Assembly (NCBI RefSeq): GCF_006717145.1
Contig: NZ_VFQF01000001.1
Span: 930,001-994,000, forward strand
Direction: 5' to 3'
DNA: 64,000 nt
From: Humibacillus xanthopallidus
GTDB taxonomy: Bacteria > Actinomycetota > Actinomycetes > Actinomycetales > Dermatophilaceae
The notes under the pieces were generated by a model. That model was given only the letters and a program-made list of their open reading frames with translations, did no database searches and was not told the origin of the DNA. This document shows, piece after piece, positions 1-8,508 of the stretch; position 1 is the first letter of the stretch, and the number at the start of each line of letters is the position of its first letter. A program made the translations under genes and the position numbers.

Positions 1-1994
1 GCCGCAGTCAGGCTGGGGTTATCCACCTTGCTTCGTTCGAGCCACTCCAGGCGCGAGAAGGCAGTGTGAAGGTCATCTTCGTTGTCACCCTCCGGCGCCC
101 AGGCACTCACCAGTCGGTCGATGAGCTCCGAGGAGGCGCCCGGGGTCGCACTGCCCAGCAAGTGCATGATCTCTTGACTCACGCCTTCTACGATCTGAAG
201 CTCGTGATCGAGCACGAAACGCACGAGTTCGTCTGAGGTTGCGCCGGGAGCGGCCCCTGCGACGTGAACAGCGATGCGGTGCAGCATTACATGATGGGTA
301 GCCAGCCAACGTTCGATCAGCCGCCCCACGTACTGTTCGTCGGTGGCCCACAGGGCGACCGCCGAGTCCCGGACCGCGTCGATGACCGCATCAATCGGGT
401 CGCGATGATCGTCTTGCTCATGCGGCTGTATGGCTGACCGCCTCCGGAGAAAGCGTCGTTGAGGTCCGAATTGGGCCTCAAGGTTCAGGTGCTTCAAGAG
501 AGCTGCCTCGACGACCGGGAACACAACCGGTGCTAGCGTCTTGATGTCAGGGCGGTAGTTCTTCGCCCAGGCCTCATCGAGCCAATGCAGTTTTCCACGC
601 GTCTTTACACCCATCCGCATGCTGCCCCAACCACTCTCCGGGGCCGGGTAGGCATTCATCAGATGTGCCAAGAGCGCCAGCGATAAGTCTTGGTGTTCCG
701 ACACGTTGGCCCACTGGAGCGCGTAGTCGAGAAAGTCGGGTACGCAGTTGGCGTGCTCCTGGTGCATGAGTACCCACAGCCACCGGACGACGTGCGCGGG
801 CCGGGCAACTTTGAACGCGTTCACTCTTCGTGCCATTGCGTTCCATGCCGTCGAACTGAGGGTCCCGCCGGCCTCAGCGTACGTTGTCCACGCCAAAGCG
901 CTCGGCCGATGTTCCTCTTCGATGTCCGCGTCGTCCCGGACGGCGTATTGGTCGGCAAACCAGTACGCGAGTCGGTCGGTCACCTTGCTCGGCTCCGCGG
1001 CCCGGTCGAACAGTTTCTTGAACGGCTCCTGTGTGGCAGCCCAGCGCAACCAGACATTGTCTGACGCGAACTCGCAGAAGAAGTCGACACGGTCCTCGCG
1101 CTGCAGCGAATCCTCTAGATAGGACAGCTCATCCGGGTCCGGTTCGGCCGCGGTCGACACGAGCTCGCGGATTCGCTGCCGATGGTCAAGCAGCCCCCTG
1201 TCTCCGTAGTCCGCCCACGCCGCAAGGCACCGTGTCACCGCGCCGTGTTCGCCCTCCGGGTACTCGACCGCTGTGATGAGCAGACGGTCCCATATGGCGT
1301 CATAAGGTTTGTCTGTGAGCACGTACCGCTGCGCCTTCGGTCCTAGGCCGAGGCCCAGGTACTTCATGACGACATCGGAGTGGCTGTACCCGACAAAGAG
1401 GACAACATACTCGTGGAACATCCGTTCCAAGAATCGGGCCGCCCACGCGCTGTGGAAGTAGGCGCCGCTGAAGTCCCTGTCTGTCACGACCAGACGCCGC
1501 CCGTCGTCCTGGGCGGACCCGTGCAGATACACCAGGCCTTCGAAGTCGTGTCCAAGCGGCATCGCTGGCGCACGAAAGACCTCGAGCGGATGCTCTGGGT
1601 TCTCGTGCTCGCGTAGTCTGGTCTCCAAGTGGCGGTCGTAGTTCGTCGTGACCACTCTTGGGCTGAACCTTGTCGCAATCCGAGCCAGCGCGTCGTGGTT
1701 GGCGTTGGGCAAGGACCCCTCCCGCGTCACGATGCGCTTCACATGCCCGTGGACGTCAGCGCCTTCCTCCTGGTCAACCACGTCCATGAACGTGTCCAGC
1801 TGAGATGACCACTTTTCCTTGGTGGGATTCAGAGGTGACTGGAGTCGCTCAGCGACCTCCTGCGCGAGCCCAAGGAAGCTCGGTAGATCCGACGGCGTGG
1901 CCATCGACACCCCGGCACCGGTGAACAGCACCAAACGCCCCTCCTCCCACGCCGTGATCACCGCCGCGGGAATCTGCACACCACCGAGAAGCAT
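1..1994 (-). CDS. SIR2-family NADase-like protein, 3' end outside window
   Basis: The frame is open from an ATG at 1994 to the left window edge (at least 664 residues), so the C-terminus is missing. The N-terminus carries a SIR2_2-type Rossmann signature: LFTGAGVS at residues 23-30, TTNYD at 116-120, YLHGS at 156-160 and FVGYSHSD at 200-207. N118 and H158 align with the catalytic Asn/His pair of phage-defence SIR2 NADases such as ThsA and DSR2. The remaining 450 or so residues are helical-looking and I cannot name them; a DUF4020-like C-terminus is possible. The gene follows an integrase on the same strand and uses A/T-richer codons than the chromosome. By family knowledge such proteins deplete NAD+ on infection and abort phage growth. 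The defence role here is inference; the SIR2 assignment is firm. Confidence 0.88.
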   Translation of the reverse strand, partial: MLLGGVQIPAAVITAWEEGRLVLFTGAGVSMATPSDLPSFLGLAQEVAERLQSPLNPTKEKWSSQLDTFMDVVDQEEGADVHGHVKRIVTREGSLPNANHDALARIATRFSPRVVTTNYDRHLETRLREHENPEHPLEVFRAPAMPLGHDFEGLVYLHGSAQDDGRRLVVTDRDFSGAYFHSAWAARFLERMFHEYVVLFVGYSHSDVVMKYLGLGLGPKAQRYVLTDKPYDAIWDRLLITAVEYPEGEHGAVTRCLAAWADYGDRGLLDHRQRIRELVSTAAEPDPDELSYLEDSLQREDRVDFFCEFASDNVWLRWAATQEPFKKLFDRAAEPSKVTDRLAYWFADQYAVRDDADIEEEHRPSALAWTTYAEAGGTLSSTAWNAMARRVNAFKVARPAHVVRWLWVLMHQEHANCVPDFLDYALQWANVSEHQDLSLALLAHLMNAYPAPESGWGSMRMGVKTRGKLHWLDEAWAKNYRPDIKTLAPVVFPVVEAALLKHLNLEAQFGPQRRFLRRRSAIQPHEQDDHRDPIDAVIDAVRDSAVALWATDEQYVGRLIERWLATHHVMLHRIAVHVAGAAPGATSDELVRFVLDHELQIVEGVSQEIMHLLGSATPGASSELIDRLVSAWAPEGDNEDDLHTAFSRLEWLERSKVDNPSLTA

Positions 1995-2068
1995 GCGCCC
2001 AGTGTTCCAGTCCGCGCTCAGGGCGCCCTATCTGGGCGAAAGGACACGGGTCTGTCGGCTTCTCATGG

Positions 2069-2091
2069 GCCGGGCCGCGCTCGGGCCCGGC
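2069..2091 (-). terminator. possible hairpin terminator after the integrase
   Basis: An 8-bp GCCGGGCC/GGCCCGGC stem lies in the 177-nt gap between the integrase stop (2172) and the SIR2 start (1994). There is no T tract, and in such GC-rich DNA the hairpin could be chance, so the two genes may still be co-transcribed. Confidence 0.3.
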
Positions 2092-2171
2092 AAGCGGCTG
2101 AAGGGAGGCATCGTTCTGTGCGCGGATGTCACCCCGTCGGTGGCCGGGTGCGGGGCCTGGCCTGCGGCAGC

Positions 2172-3284
2172 TTACTTCGTAGCTTCGGCGATCCGTGACA
2201 ACGCGGCGGCAATCTCGGCGTCGCGGCCTCGTGCGGCGTGCTGATAGCGCAGAGCGGCCTGCGGCGTTGAGTGTCCGAGACGGCCCATGAGCTCGGCCAG
2301 CGTCGCACCGGTCTGTGCGGCCAACGTTGCCCCGGTATGCCTCAGGTCGTGCCACCGAAGGTCCGGACGTCCAGCGGCTTGCCGGGCAGGGTAGAAGACC
2401 CTGTAGAGGGTGCTTGGCGCGATGTGCGAGACGCCATCGGTGGCGGGGAACAACAGTGCGTCCTTACCTCGCATCGGCATCGCCGTGACGTGGGCTTTGA
2501 GCATTGGCATGAGGTGGGGCGGGATGGCGACGTCGCGAACGCCGGCCTCGGACTTGGGAGATCCGACCATCGTCTGGCCTTCGGCGCGGACAACGCCACG
2601 TCGGACGTGGATCACCCCGTTTGTGAGGTCAAGGTCCTTCCGGCGCAACTCGGTCGCTTCGCCGAAACGGAGAGCGCACCAGGCGCACAGCATGAGCAGC
2701 GGCCGGTACTTCACCGGGAGTGACGCCGTGATGACCTCGAGCTCGGACAGCGTGGCCGGCTGGATCTTGCGGGCGCGTCTCGTCGTGCCCGCGCCGCGGA
2801 TGTGGCATGGGCTGGATGTGATCTTCTCGTCGGTGACGGCAGTGGAGAATATGGTCCGCAGTAGCGAATAGGCATGTGCTCGCAATGTCGGGTGATCTGG
2901 TTCGAGGTCTGCGTACCAGTCGCGGACGACCTCGCTCGTCACTGCTTGGAGCGGCGCGTCGCCGAACGTCGGCAGGATGTGGCGGTTCAGGATGGATCTG
3001 TAGTGCTCGCGGCTGCGCGGCTTGAGGTCGCGTCGCCGCAGCCACTTCTCGGCGTAGGTTCCGAAGGTCTCGGCCATTGGCGCATCCCGTGGCTTTACCG
3101 GGGGAGCCCACTCGCCTCGGCTGATTCTTCGGCGCTCGTCAGTGAGCCAGGCCTCCGCGTCCATCCTTGAGTCGAAGGTGTGCGGAGCGTTGTGGCGCTT
3201 GAGGTCAGGCCCCCGGTACTTGGCGCGATAGCGGCCAGAGGGGAGCCGCTCGATCGCGCCGAACTGACGCTTTGGGGTGGACAC
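2172..3284 (-). CDS. tyrosine recombinase / integrase
   Basis: A 370-residue phage- or ICE-type integrase. The N-terminal part has the AP2-like arm-binding segment (SGRYRAKYRGPD) followed by a SAM-like core-binding domain. The catalytic domain shows the first Arg in CALRFGEATEL, HDLRHTGAT with the second Arg, a GH pair (GRLGHST) and the nucleophile Tyr in ALRYQHAA. I chose the GTG at 3284 (VSTPKRQFG) because an AAAGGCG-like ribosome site precedes it. The frame stays open upstream to 3464, but that stretch is the attachment site read backwards. The gene sits beside a tRNA-like attachment core at 3438-3460, so it should integrate and excise the element that carries the SIR2 gene. It would act in the cytoplasm, probably with an excisionase encoded outside the window. 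Confidence 0.93.
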   Translation of the reverse strand: MSTPKRQFGAIERLPSGRYRAKYRGPDLKRHNAPHTFDSRMDAEAWLTDERRRISRGEWAPPVKPRDAPMAETFGTYAEKWLRRRDLKPRSREHYRSILNRHILPTFGDAPLQAVTSEVVRDWYADLEPDHPTLRAHAYSLLRTIFSTAVTDEKITSSPCHIRGAGTTRRARKIQPATLSELEVITASLPVKYRPLLMLCAWCALRFGEATELRRKDLDLTNGVIHVRRGVVRAEGQTMVGSPKSEAGVRDVAIPPHLMPMLKAHVTAMPMRGKDALLFPATDGVSHIAPSTLYRVFYPARQAAGRPDLRWHDLRHTGATLAAQTGATLAELMGRLGHSTPQAALRYQHAARGRDAEIAAALSRIAEATK

Positions 3285-3437
3285 AGATTCGCCTTTCGTG
3301 GACCAGACGTGGACCACCAGAGTACTTCTTTGGGGATTTGTGTCCACGATAGGAATGCGCCACTGTTTGGCATCGTCGCAGTTCAGACACCATATGACGA
3401 GGTTAGCACCAGATTTCACGATGCTACTGGAATGAAA

Positions 3438-3460
3438 TTCAAACCCAGTATCGCCCACCA
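3438..3460 (+). other. attachment site: tRNA 3'-end fragment (attR-like)
   Basis: These 23 nt read as the T-loop, T-stem and 3' acceptor strand plus CCA of a tRNA (TTCAAACC, CAGT, ATCGCCC, then ACCA). The sequence upstream lacks the matching GGGCGAT acceptor 5' strand and any D or anticodon arm, so no complete tRNA is present. Adjacent to the integrase, this is what an attachment core looks like after integration into the 3' end of a tRNA gene. A GGGCGAT acceptor is typical of some actinobacterial tRNA-Val genes, but the identity is a guess. Confidence 0.72.
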
Positions 3461-3466
3461 GCACGA

Positions 3467-3508
3467 AACAGCCCTTGACCAGCGGAGACGCCGGTCAGGG
3501 GCTGTTTT
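3467..3508 (+). terminator. intrinsic terminator, probably of the displaced tRNA gene
   Basis: A 14-bp stem (AACAGCCCTTGACC at 3467-3480 with GGTCAGGGGCTGTT at 3493-3506, one G-T pair) is followed by TTTT. It lies 6 nt after the tRNA-3'-like core, where a tRNA terminator is expected. This supports placing the element/chromosome junction at about 3460. Confidence 0.8.
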
Positions 3509-3819
3509 GGTCTGACCCTCGTGCGATGCATGTGCGATCCGAATCGGCTCGTCGAGTGCGGGGATCAGGGGGCCACACAGTCGAACACCGTCACGTCGGC
3601 GCCGTGCATGTCGGCTTGGGGGGTGCCCCCGGGTGGCCACAGCTGCGCAGGGGGCCGAGAGAGTGGCCCTGACGCGTGGCTGCTCTCGGCGCGACGACCT
3701 CGGCGGCAGTCCGTACCGTGAGCTTCCGACCCTGCCGAATGGCGGACGTTGGCGAGGGGGTGAGCTGTAGCCGCAGGATCGGCGTGAACCGCGCCAGCGG
3801 CTCCCGATCGGCTTTCCTG
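3509..3819. other. no gene recognised
   Basis: This stretch of about 310 nt lies between the element end and the GAP-family gene. Open frames exist on both strands but have no credible start, codon pattern or recognisable motif. I see no promoter or repeat that I can support. Confidence 0.5.
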
Positions 3820-4467
3820 TCAGAGCGCGGCTCCGAGACCCTTGAGCACGAGCACGAGCCCTAGCAGGGTGCAGACGACGCCCATGATGAGGCGGTTGCG
3901 CTGGATCAGCCAAGCCCGCATCCGGTCCAGCCGCGCGGTGGCAGCGGCGCCGCCGAGGAGGGCGTACCCGACGGCCAGGGTGTAGGGCAGGGTGGCGAGC
4001 AGGGTGAAGCCGAGCCCCACGAGCAGGGGGTTGTCACTGGCGCCGACGGACTGCCCGGCCGCCAGCAGCAGCACGGCGTTCTTCGGGTTGAGCGCGACGG
4101 CACCGAAGGCGAGGAAGGCCACGGCTCCCGGACCGAGCCCGGAGATCCTCGCGAAGATCTCCGGTTCGGAGGTGTCTGCGCGGTTGCGCCAGTTCTTGAC
4201 GCCGAGCACGAGCAGCAGGGCGCCCAGGGCTGTGAGCATCCACCCGACGAGGGCGGAGGGCTGGGACGTGCCGCCTTCGGCCGCCTGCCCACCGAGCCCG
4301 CCGAAGGTGAGCACCACGATGGTCATGGCCAGCAGGGTGACGATGAACGACACGGAGTTGGCGACCCGGCGGCGGGAGAACAGCACGAGGATGAGCTCGA
4401 TGATCGGTGCCGGGCTGATCGCGATACCGATGGCGGTGGGGATGAGGGTCACGAAGACGTTGTCCAT
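3820..4467 (-). CDS. GAP family (Sap-like) integral membrane protein
   Basis: A 215-residue protein with about six hydrophobic segments, resembling the actinobacterial GAP / Sap (sulfolipid-addressing protein) family, distantly like LysE-type exporters. Visible hallmarks are the N-terminal PTAIGIAISPAPIIELILVLFSRR segment (about residues 11-34) and the mid-protein ALNPKNAVLLLAAG. Mycobacterial relatives are linked to export of surface glycolipids; the substrate here is unknown. It starts at ATG 4467 and is followed by 14 nt from the DUF1254 gene stop upstream, so it could be the last gene of the 8265-3820 operon. Confidence 0.8.
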   Translation of the reverse strand: MDNVFVTLIPTAIGIAISPAPIIELILVLFSRRRVANSVSFIVTLLAMTIVVLTFGGLGGQAAEGGTSQPSALVGWMLTALGALLLVLGVKNWRNRADTSEPEIFARISGLGPGAVAFLAFGAVALNPKNAVLLLAAGQSVGASDNPLLVGLGFTLLATLPYTLAVGYALLGGAAATARLDRMRAWLIQRNRLIMGVVCTLLGLVLVLKGLGAAL

Positions 4468-4481
4468 GGCTCCTGTGCCTC

Positions 4482-5753
4482 TCAGGGGGTTCGGGTGACC
4501 GGTGGCGCCGTCCAGGAGCCGTCCCGGATGGCGTCGCGCGGCAGGTAGGTGCGGAAGGTCAGGCCGAAAGGGGCCTGCGGGGCGGGAAGCCAGTTCGCCA
4601 AGAGTTGCGGGGAGGGCCTGTCGTGCTGCACGTGGACGGTCAGGCCACCGTCCGGGTCACGGAGCATCCCGGGGAGCTGGCGGGTGCCCAGGGAGTAGCG
4701 GGAGAGCTCGTTGGCGTAGAGGTGCTGTCCGGCGTCGTAGAGCGTGATCGACCAGAAGGCGTCCACCGGTGGGAGTCCGTCCGGAGCGAACCTGATGGTG
4801 TAGCCGTGCTGCCCATCGAAGGGCCGTCCGTGGGAATCGCCGTGGTACCCGACTCCGAGGTACTCCTCCGCGGCGTTGCCGAGGATGCCGAGGTACGCGC
4901 CGGCGGCCCTGGTGAGGTCGTCGCCCGAGAGCATCTCCCGGCTCCCGAACAGCTCTGCCGAGGAGCGCACGGTCGCGCAGCGGGCGAGGACGTCCTGGCG
5001 TCCCTGCTCGAGTCCCGTCCGGACCTGGGCCGCCACGTCGAGGACGGACAGCAGGTCCGCCACCTGGCCCGTGCCGCAGCCGAGTTCGGCGAGATCGGCT
5101 CGGATGTTGGTGTCCTCGGGCAGTCGGGGCATGAACTGGAGCATCCAGTCCATGGCCTCGAGGAAGCCTGCATCCAAGGGTGCGCGAACGTCGACGGGCG
5201 CCGGCCAGCCGGTGGGGGCGGGGCGCGGGAAGCCCAGGGGTTCGAGGGTGACCTCGTCCTGGAGCCGGGCGACGTTGGGCAGGTCGGCGTCGTCGAACAG
5301 CTGGGTGCGGACCAGGACCAGGCAGAGGTCGGTGGGGCAGTCGAAGACCTCGTCGGCATCGACGGCCGGCCCGGCTTTGGACGGGCCGCGGACGAGGAAG
5401 GCGCCACCCGCGGTGCCTCCGGTGCGGGGCGAGACGTAGCCGACGATGTGGGTGTAGAGGTCGACGAGCTGCGCGGACATGTACCGGTCGGGTTCGTGCG
5501 CGGGCATGGTGAGCAGGACGGGACCGCCGCGCAGGTCGAGCCAGGCGTAGGAGTACGGGGTGTCGACGTTGAGGTTGACCACCGACCGATCCTGCGGGTC
5601 GGCGAGGTCCCGGCTGTGGTGGACGTGGTTTAAGGGCGCCCGGTACTCGGGAGAGGCAGGGTCGAGGGCGAAGCCCACCAGGATGCGGTGCAGGTCGACG
5701 GTGGGCAGGGAGGGCGGCACGCAGCGTCGGGCCAGGTCTTGGGCAGAGGTCAT
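4482..5753 (-). CDS. DUF1254 domain protein
   Basis: A 423-residue protein with a DUF1254-type first half (NLNVDTPYSYAWLDL and VLLTMPAHEPDRYMSAQLVD) and a DUF1214-like end (FWSITLYDAGQHLYANELSRYS, NWLPAP). The ATG at 5753 overlaps the AI-2E gene stop as ATGA, so translation is coupled. The biochemical function of the family is unknown; proteins are often secreted or periplasmic in other bacteria, but no signal peptide is obvious here. It is a paralogue of the gene at 6922-8265, and the two bracket a membrane exporter. Confidence 0.85.
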   Translation of the reverse strand: MTSAQDLARRCVPPSLPTVDLHRILVGFALDPASPEYRAPLNHVHHSRDLADPQDRSVVNLNVDTPYSYAWLDLRGGPVLLTMPAHEPDRYMSAQLVDLYTHIVGYVSPRTGGTAGGAFLVRGPSKAGPAVDADEVFDCPTDLCLVLVRTQLFDDADLPNVARLQDEVTLEPLGFPRPAPTGWPAPVDVRAPLDAGFLEAMDWMLQFMPRLPEDTNIRADLAELGCGTGQVADLLSVLDVAAQVRTGLEQGRQDVLARCATVRSSAELFGSREMLSGDDLTRAAGAYLGILGNAAEEYLGVGYHGDSHGRPFDGQHGYTIRFAPDGLPPVDAFWSITLYDAGQHLYANELSRYSLGTRQLPGMLRDPDGGLTVHVQHDRPSPQLLANWLPAPQAPFGLTFRTYLPRDAIRDGSWTAPPVTRTP

Positions 5754-6925
5754 GGTGACACTTCCTGAGCGAGGGGTGTTCCGGGCGACGTCGCGGGGAG
5801 CGTCGAGGTCTCGTCGGTGGAGGGCGAGCCGTCGGGTGGGGAGTCGCTCAGGGCCGCGACGAGCTGGTGGCGGCGCACGAATGCGTGCACCAGCGAGAGC
5901 AGGACGGCGACGACGGGGACGGCGAGCAGGGCTCCGGCGACGCCGAACAGCGCGGTGCCGAGGAGCACGCCGCCGAACGCAACGGCGGGGTGCACGTCGG
6001 TGGCCTTGGCACTGATCCGCGGCTCGAGGGTCAGGTTCTCCACCTGCTGGTAGAGCACCGCCCAGCCCAGCGCCACGAGACCGATGGCCGGTCGGTCGCT
6101 CTGCAATCCGACGATGACCGGTAGCGCGATGGATAGGTAGGTGCCGATCGTCGGGACGAACTGCGCGACGACTCCGGTCCACAGCGCGAGGGCCAGCCAG
6201 GACGGCATCCCGATGACCAGGAACACCACGGCCGTGGTCGTCGCGTTGATGGTCGCGAGCACGACTCGGGCGGCCACGTAGCCGCCGGTCTTCTCGATCG
6301 TCGTCTGCCAGACGGTGAGGAACACCGTCTGACCGGCTGCCGGGAGGAGCTGGGCGATCCACCGACGCAGCCGAGGCGCGTCGGCAGAGAGGTAGAACGT
6401 CAGCAGCCCCATCGAGAACAGTGAGAAGACCGCGCCGAGCGCGGAGCCGAGAACGCCCAGCACGCCCCCGAGGAACTTCGACGCGTACTGCCCGACGGCC
6501 TGCGAGGACAGGTTCATCGAGTCGAGGATGGACTTGAAGGTGTACTGGGTGTCGAACCGCGCATTGACCGACTTCAGGACGTTCGTGATCAGGTCGGGGA
6601 TGGCGCCGAGCAGCGAAGCCACCTGCTGCACAAGCATGCTGCCGAAGGCGAGCGTGAACAGCACGGCAACGATTCCGACAGTGAGCATGACGATGCCCGT
6701 GGCGGCGCCGCGGCGCATGTGCCGGGACAGCCTGGCCACCGCCGGTTCCATGGCGATGGAGGCGAACCACGCCATGAGGACGGTGAACAGCACGGCGCCG
6801 CCTTCGCGCATGACGAAGCCGACGAACGTGGCCAGCGCGAACACGGCGACGACGACGACCGTCACCTTGGCGACGGCCCGTGGGGTGGGGGCCCACCGGG
6901 GTGCGGTGGTGGAGTTTCCGCTCAT
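5750..6925 (-). CDS. AI-2E family transporter (PerM/YdiK-like)
   Basis: A 391-residue polytopic membrane protein with the AI-2E exporter pattern: N-terminal hydrophobic pairs, a central soluble helical region (about residues 110-190), and the conserved C-terminal half with AQFVPTIGTYLSIALPVIV, LYQQVENLTLEPRISAKATDVHPAVAF and a glycine-rich last helix pair. Some relatives export autoinducer-2 and others act as Na+/H+ antiporters, so the substrate cannot be read from sequence. It overlaps by 4 nt with both flanking DUF1254 genes, so the three form one operon. Confidence 0.92.
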   Translation of the reverse strand: MSGNSTTAPRWAPTPRAVAKVTVVVVAVFALATFVGFVMREGGAVLFTVLMAWFASIAMEPAVARLSRHMRRGAATGIVMLTVGIVAVLFTLAFGSMLVQQVASLLGAIPDLITNVLKSVNARFDTQYTFKSILDSMNLSSQAVGQYASKFLGGVLGVLGSALGAVFSLFSMGLLTFYLSADAPRLRRWIAQLLPAAGQTVFLTVWQTTIEKTGGYVAARVVLATINATTTAVVFLVIGMPSWLALALWTGVVAQFVPTIGTYLSIALPVIVGLQSDRPAIGLVALGWAVLYQQVENLTLEPRISAKATDVHPAVAFGGVLLGTALFGVAGALLAVPVVAVLLSLVHAFVRRHQLVAALSDSPPDGSPSTDETSTLPATSPGTPLAQEVSP

Positions 6926-8265
6926 CGGACCCTGCCGGGTGCGGGCGGTACCCAGGAACCGGCGAGCACGGCATCCGTCGGGTAGTACAGGCGCAGCCCG
7001 AGCCGGAAGGGGCCGTCCGGGGCGGGGAGCCAGTTCGGGCCGTCCTCACCGTCGGGGGCGCTGGCGGAGAGCACGATGGTGACGGCACCGTCCGGGTCGA
7101 CGTGGAAGCCGGGGTGTGCTGGCCGGGTGGAGTAGCGGCCCGCCGGGTTCGCGACGAGGAGGTTGTCGGCGCCGTACATGGTCACCGACCAGAACCCCTC
7201 GGCGTGTACCGGCGGGAGCTCCCCGGGAGAGAACGTCAGGGCGTAGCTGGCGCCCTCTGTGCCATCCAGGCGCTTCCCGTCTTCGTCCAGGTCACCGAAG
7301 AAGTAGGTGGCCTCGGTCATGTCGTTGAACCCGACCTGGAAGAGTTCGAGGGCGGCGGTTTCCAGGACGTGGGGGTTGGGCAGCCCCATCCACGGTTGCG
7401 GCAGCATCCACCCGTTTTCGCGTGGCCAGGTCGTCAGGCTCGCGTCGACCATCGTCTGGGCGTCACGGATGCCGTCCTGGACAGCCCGGCGGCTCCATTC
7501 CTGCCCTCGCGCGGCCAGCACTTCGCTCTCGGGCACGAGCTGAACAGCCCAGCGGGCCGGTTCGGGCAGGACGTTGCGCCGCAGGTGGTCGTAGCCGATC
7601 TCCAGGAACCGCCACGGGTCGGTCAACGTCGCGAGCCCCTCGTGGGCGAGGTCGTGATCGTCGGCAGCTGCTGGTGCGGGGTCAAGCGGGGTGAGCGTGA
7701 ACCCGGAGCGCCAGTCGCGCACCCGGTCCAGGTCACCGTCCGCTGCTGTCACGAGCACCCGGTTCAGCAGGCACACCGACGGCGTGGGCGCCTCGACGAC
7801 CCGCATCCCCGGGGAAACTTCACCGGCCCAGCCCGGGGGCACGAGGAACACCTCCACCTCCTCGCGACCCGACCACCGCGGGCCGAGGTGAGCAACGTTG
7901 GTGAAGTGGGCATCCATCACCGACACCGAGTAGTACCGGCCGTGCGTGTCTGGCGGGAGCCGAACCACGAAGGGCCCTTGCAGGTCGAGCTCGAGGTGCG
8001 CCGCGCCGTACAACGCGTCGTTCATCGGCAGGACGGTCTGGGTCTGCGGAGAGGTCAGGTCGGGGAGCATCATCCAAGAGCCGAGCGAGCCGGCACCGGG
8101 CCAACCGAGGATGAAGTTGCTCCGTTGGCGCACGAACGCGAAGCCGGGCGTCATGGCCAACCAGAGGAAGGTCGCCGCGGTGCGAAGCCTCGCCACCTCA
8201 CCGGCCCTGACCTGCTCGGGGTCGGCGGCGGCGTCGAACGATACGAAGGGGCGAACGGTCTGCAT
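6922..8265 (-). CDS. DUF1254/DUF1214 domain protein
   Basis: A protein of about 447 residues. The DUF1254 part has MNDALYGAAHLELDLQGPFVVRLPP and RYYSVSVMDAHFTNVAHLG; the DUF1214 part near the C-terminus has FWSVTMYGADNLLVANPAGRYS and NWLPAPDGPFRLGLRLYYP. I chose ATG 8265 (MQTVRPF); an ATG at 8301 is also in frame. It is the first gene of an operon continuing into the AI-2E protein (ATGA overlap). A GTCACCC/GGGTGAC palindrome lies 55 nt upstream. The enzymatic role of the family is unknown. Confidence 0.85.
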   Translation of the reverse strand: MQTVRPFVSFDAAADPEQVRAGEVARLRTAATFLWLAMTPGFAFVRQRSNFILGWPGAGSLGSWMMLPDLTSPQTQTVLPMNDALYGAAHLELDLQGPFVVRLPPDTHGRYYSVSVMDAHFTNVAHLGPRWSGREEVEVFLVPPGWAGEVSPGMRVVEAPTPSVCLLNRVLVTAADGDLDRVRDWRSGFTLTPLDPAPAAADDHDLAHEGLATLTDPWRFLEIGYDHLRRNVLPEPARWAVQLVPESEVLAARGQEWSRRAVQDGIRDAQTMVDASLTTWPRENGWMLPQPWMGLPNPHVLETAALELFQVGFNDMTEATYFFGDLDEDGKRLDGTEGASYALTFSPGELPPVHAEGFWSVTMYGADNLLVANPAGRYSTRPAHPGFHVDPDGAVTIVLSASAPDGEDGPNWLPAPDGPFRLGLRLYYPTDAVLAGSWVPPAPGRVR

Positions 8266-8319
8266 GGCGTCAGCGTCACGCCCCCTCGCCCCGCGCACCA
8301 CGGCCCCGCACCCTGCCGT

Positions 8320-8334
8320 GTCACCCCGGGTGAC
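8320..8334. promoter_or_regulatory. palindrome GTCACCC-N1-GGGTGAC (site 1)
   Basis: A perfect 15-bp dyad, with a further GGTCACC half at 8342-8348. It sits between the divergent DUF1254 operon (start 8265) and the small gene at 8509. It is one of seven related dyads in the window. It also fits the Streptomyces BldD box layout nTnACnCnGnGTnAn, so BldD is an alternative binder. Confidence 0.55.
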
Positions 8335-8508
8335 GCCCGCGGGTCACCTCAGCCCGCCGGTGTACTCGCGGCTGTCAGCGTGTGCGCATGAGTGTGTGGC
8401 CCTGGTCCTGGTCGTCGGGACACCCGTGGTTCAGCTCCTGCCACATCCGGCGTCCGCGGCTGGGTCCACAGATGCCGGCGCCTCGTGTGCTGCACCACGG
8501 TGGCTCTC

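Noticed and set aside
3370-3460. Complete tRNA gene at the attachment site
   Set aside because: No 5' acceptor strand, D arm or anticodon arm is present; only the 3' end matches.
3285-3464. In-frame upstream extension of the integrase
   Set aside because: It translates the attachment site backwards (GDTGFEF...), a common artefact; GTG 3284 has a ribosome site.
3416-3913. A 165-codon minus-strand frame over the element junction
   Set aside because: It crosses the attachment core and terminator and has no ribosome site or family pattern.
4482-7088. One long minus-strand frame covering the DUF1254 gene and much of the AI-2E gene
   Set aside because: The upstream half has no family match and is Arg/Ala/Pro-rich, the out-of-frame shadow of the AI-2E gene. 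The real start is ATG 5753.
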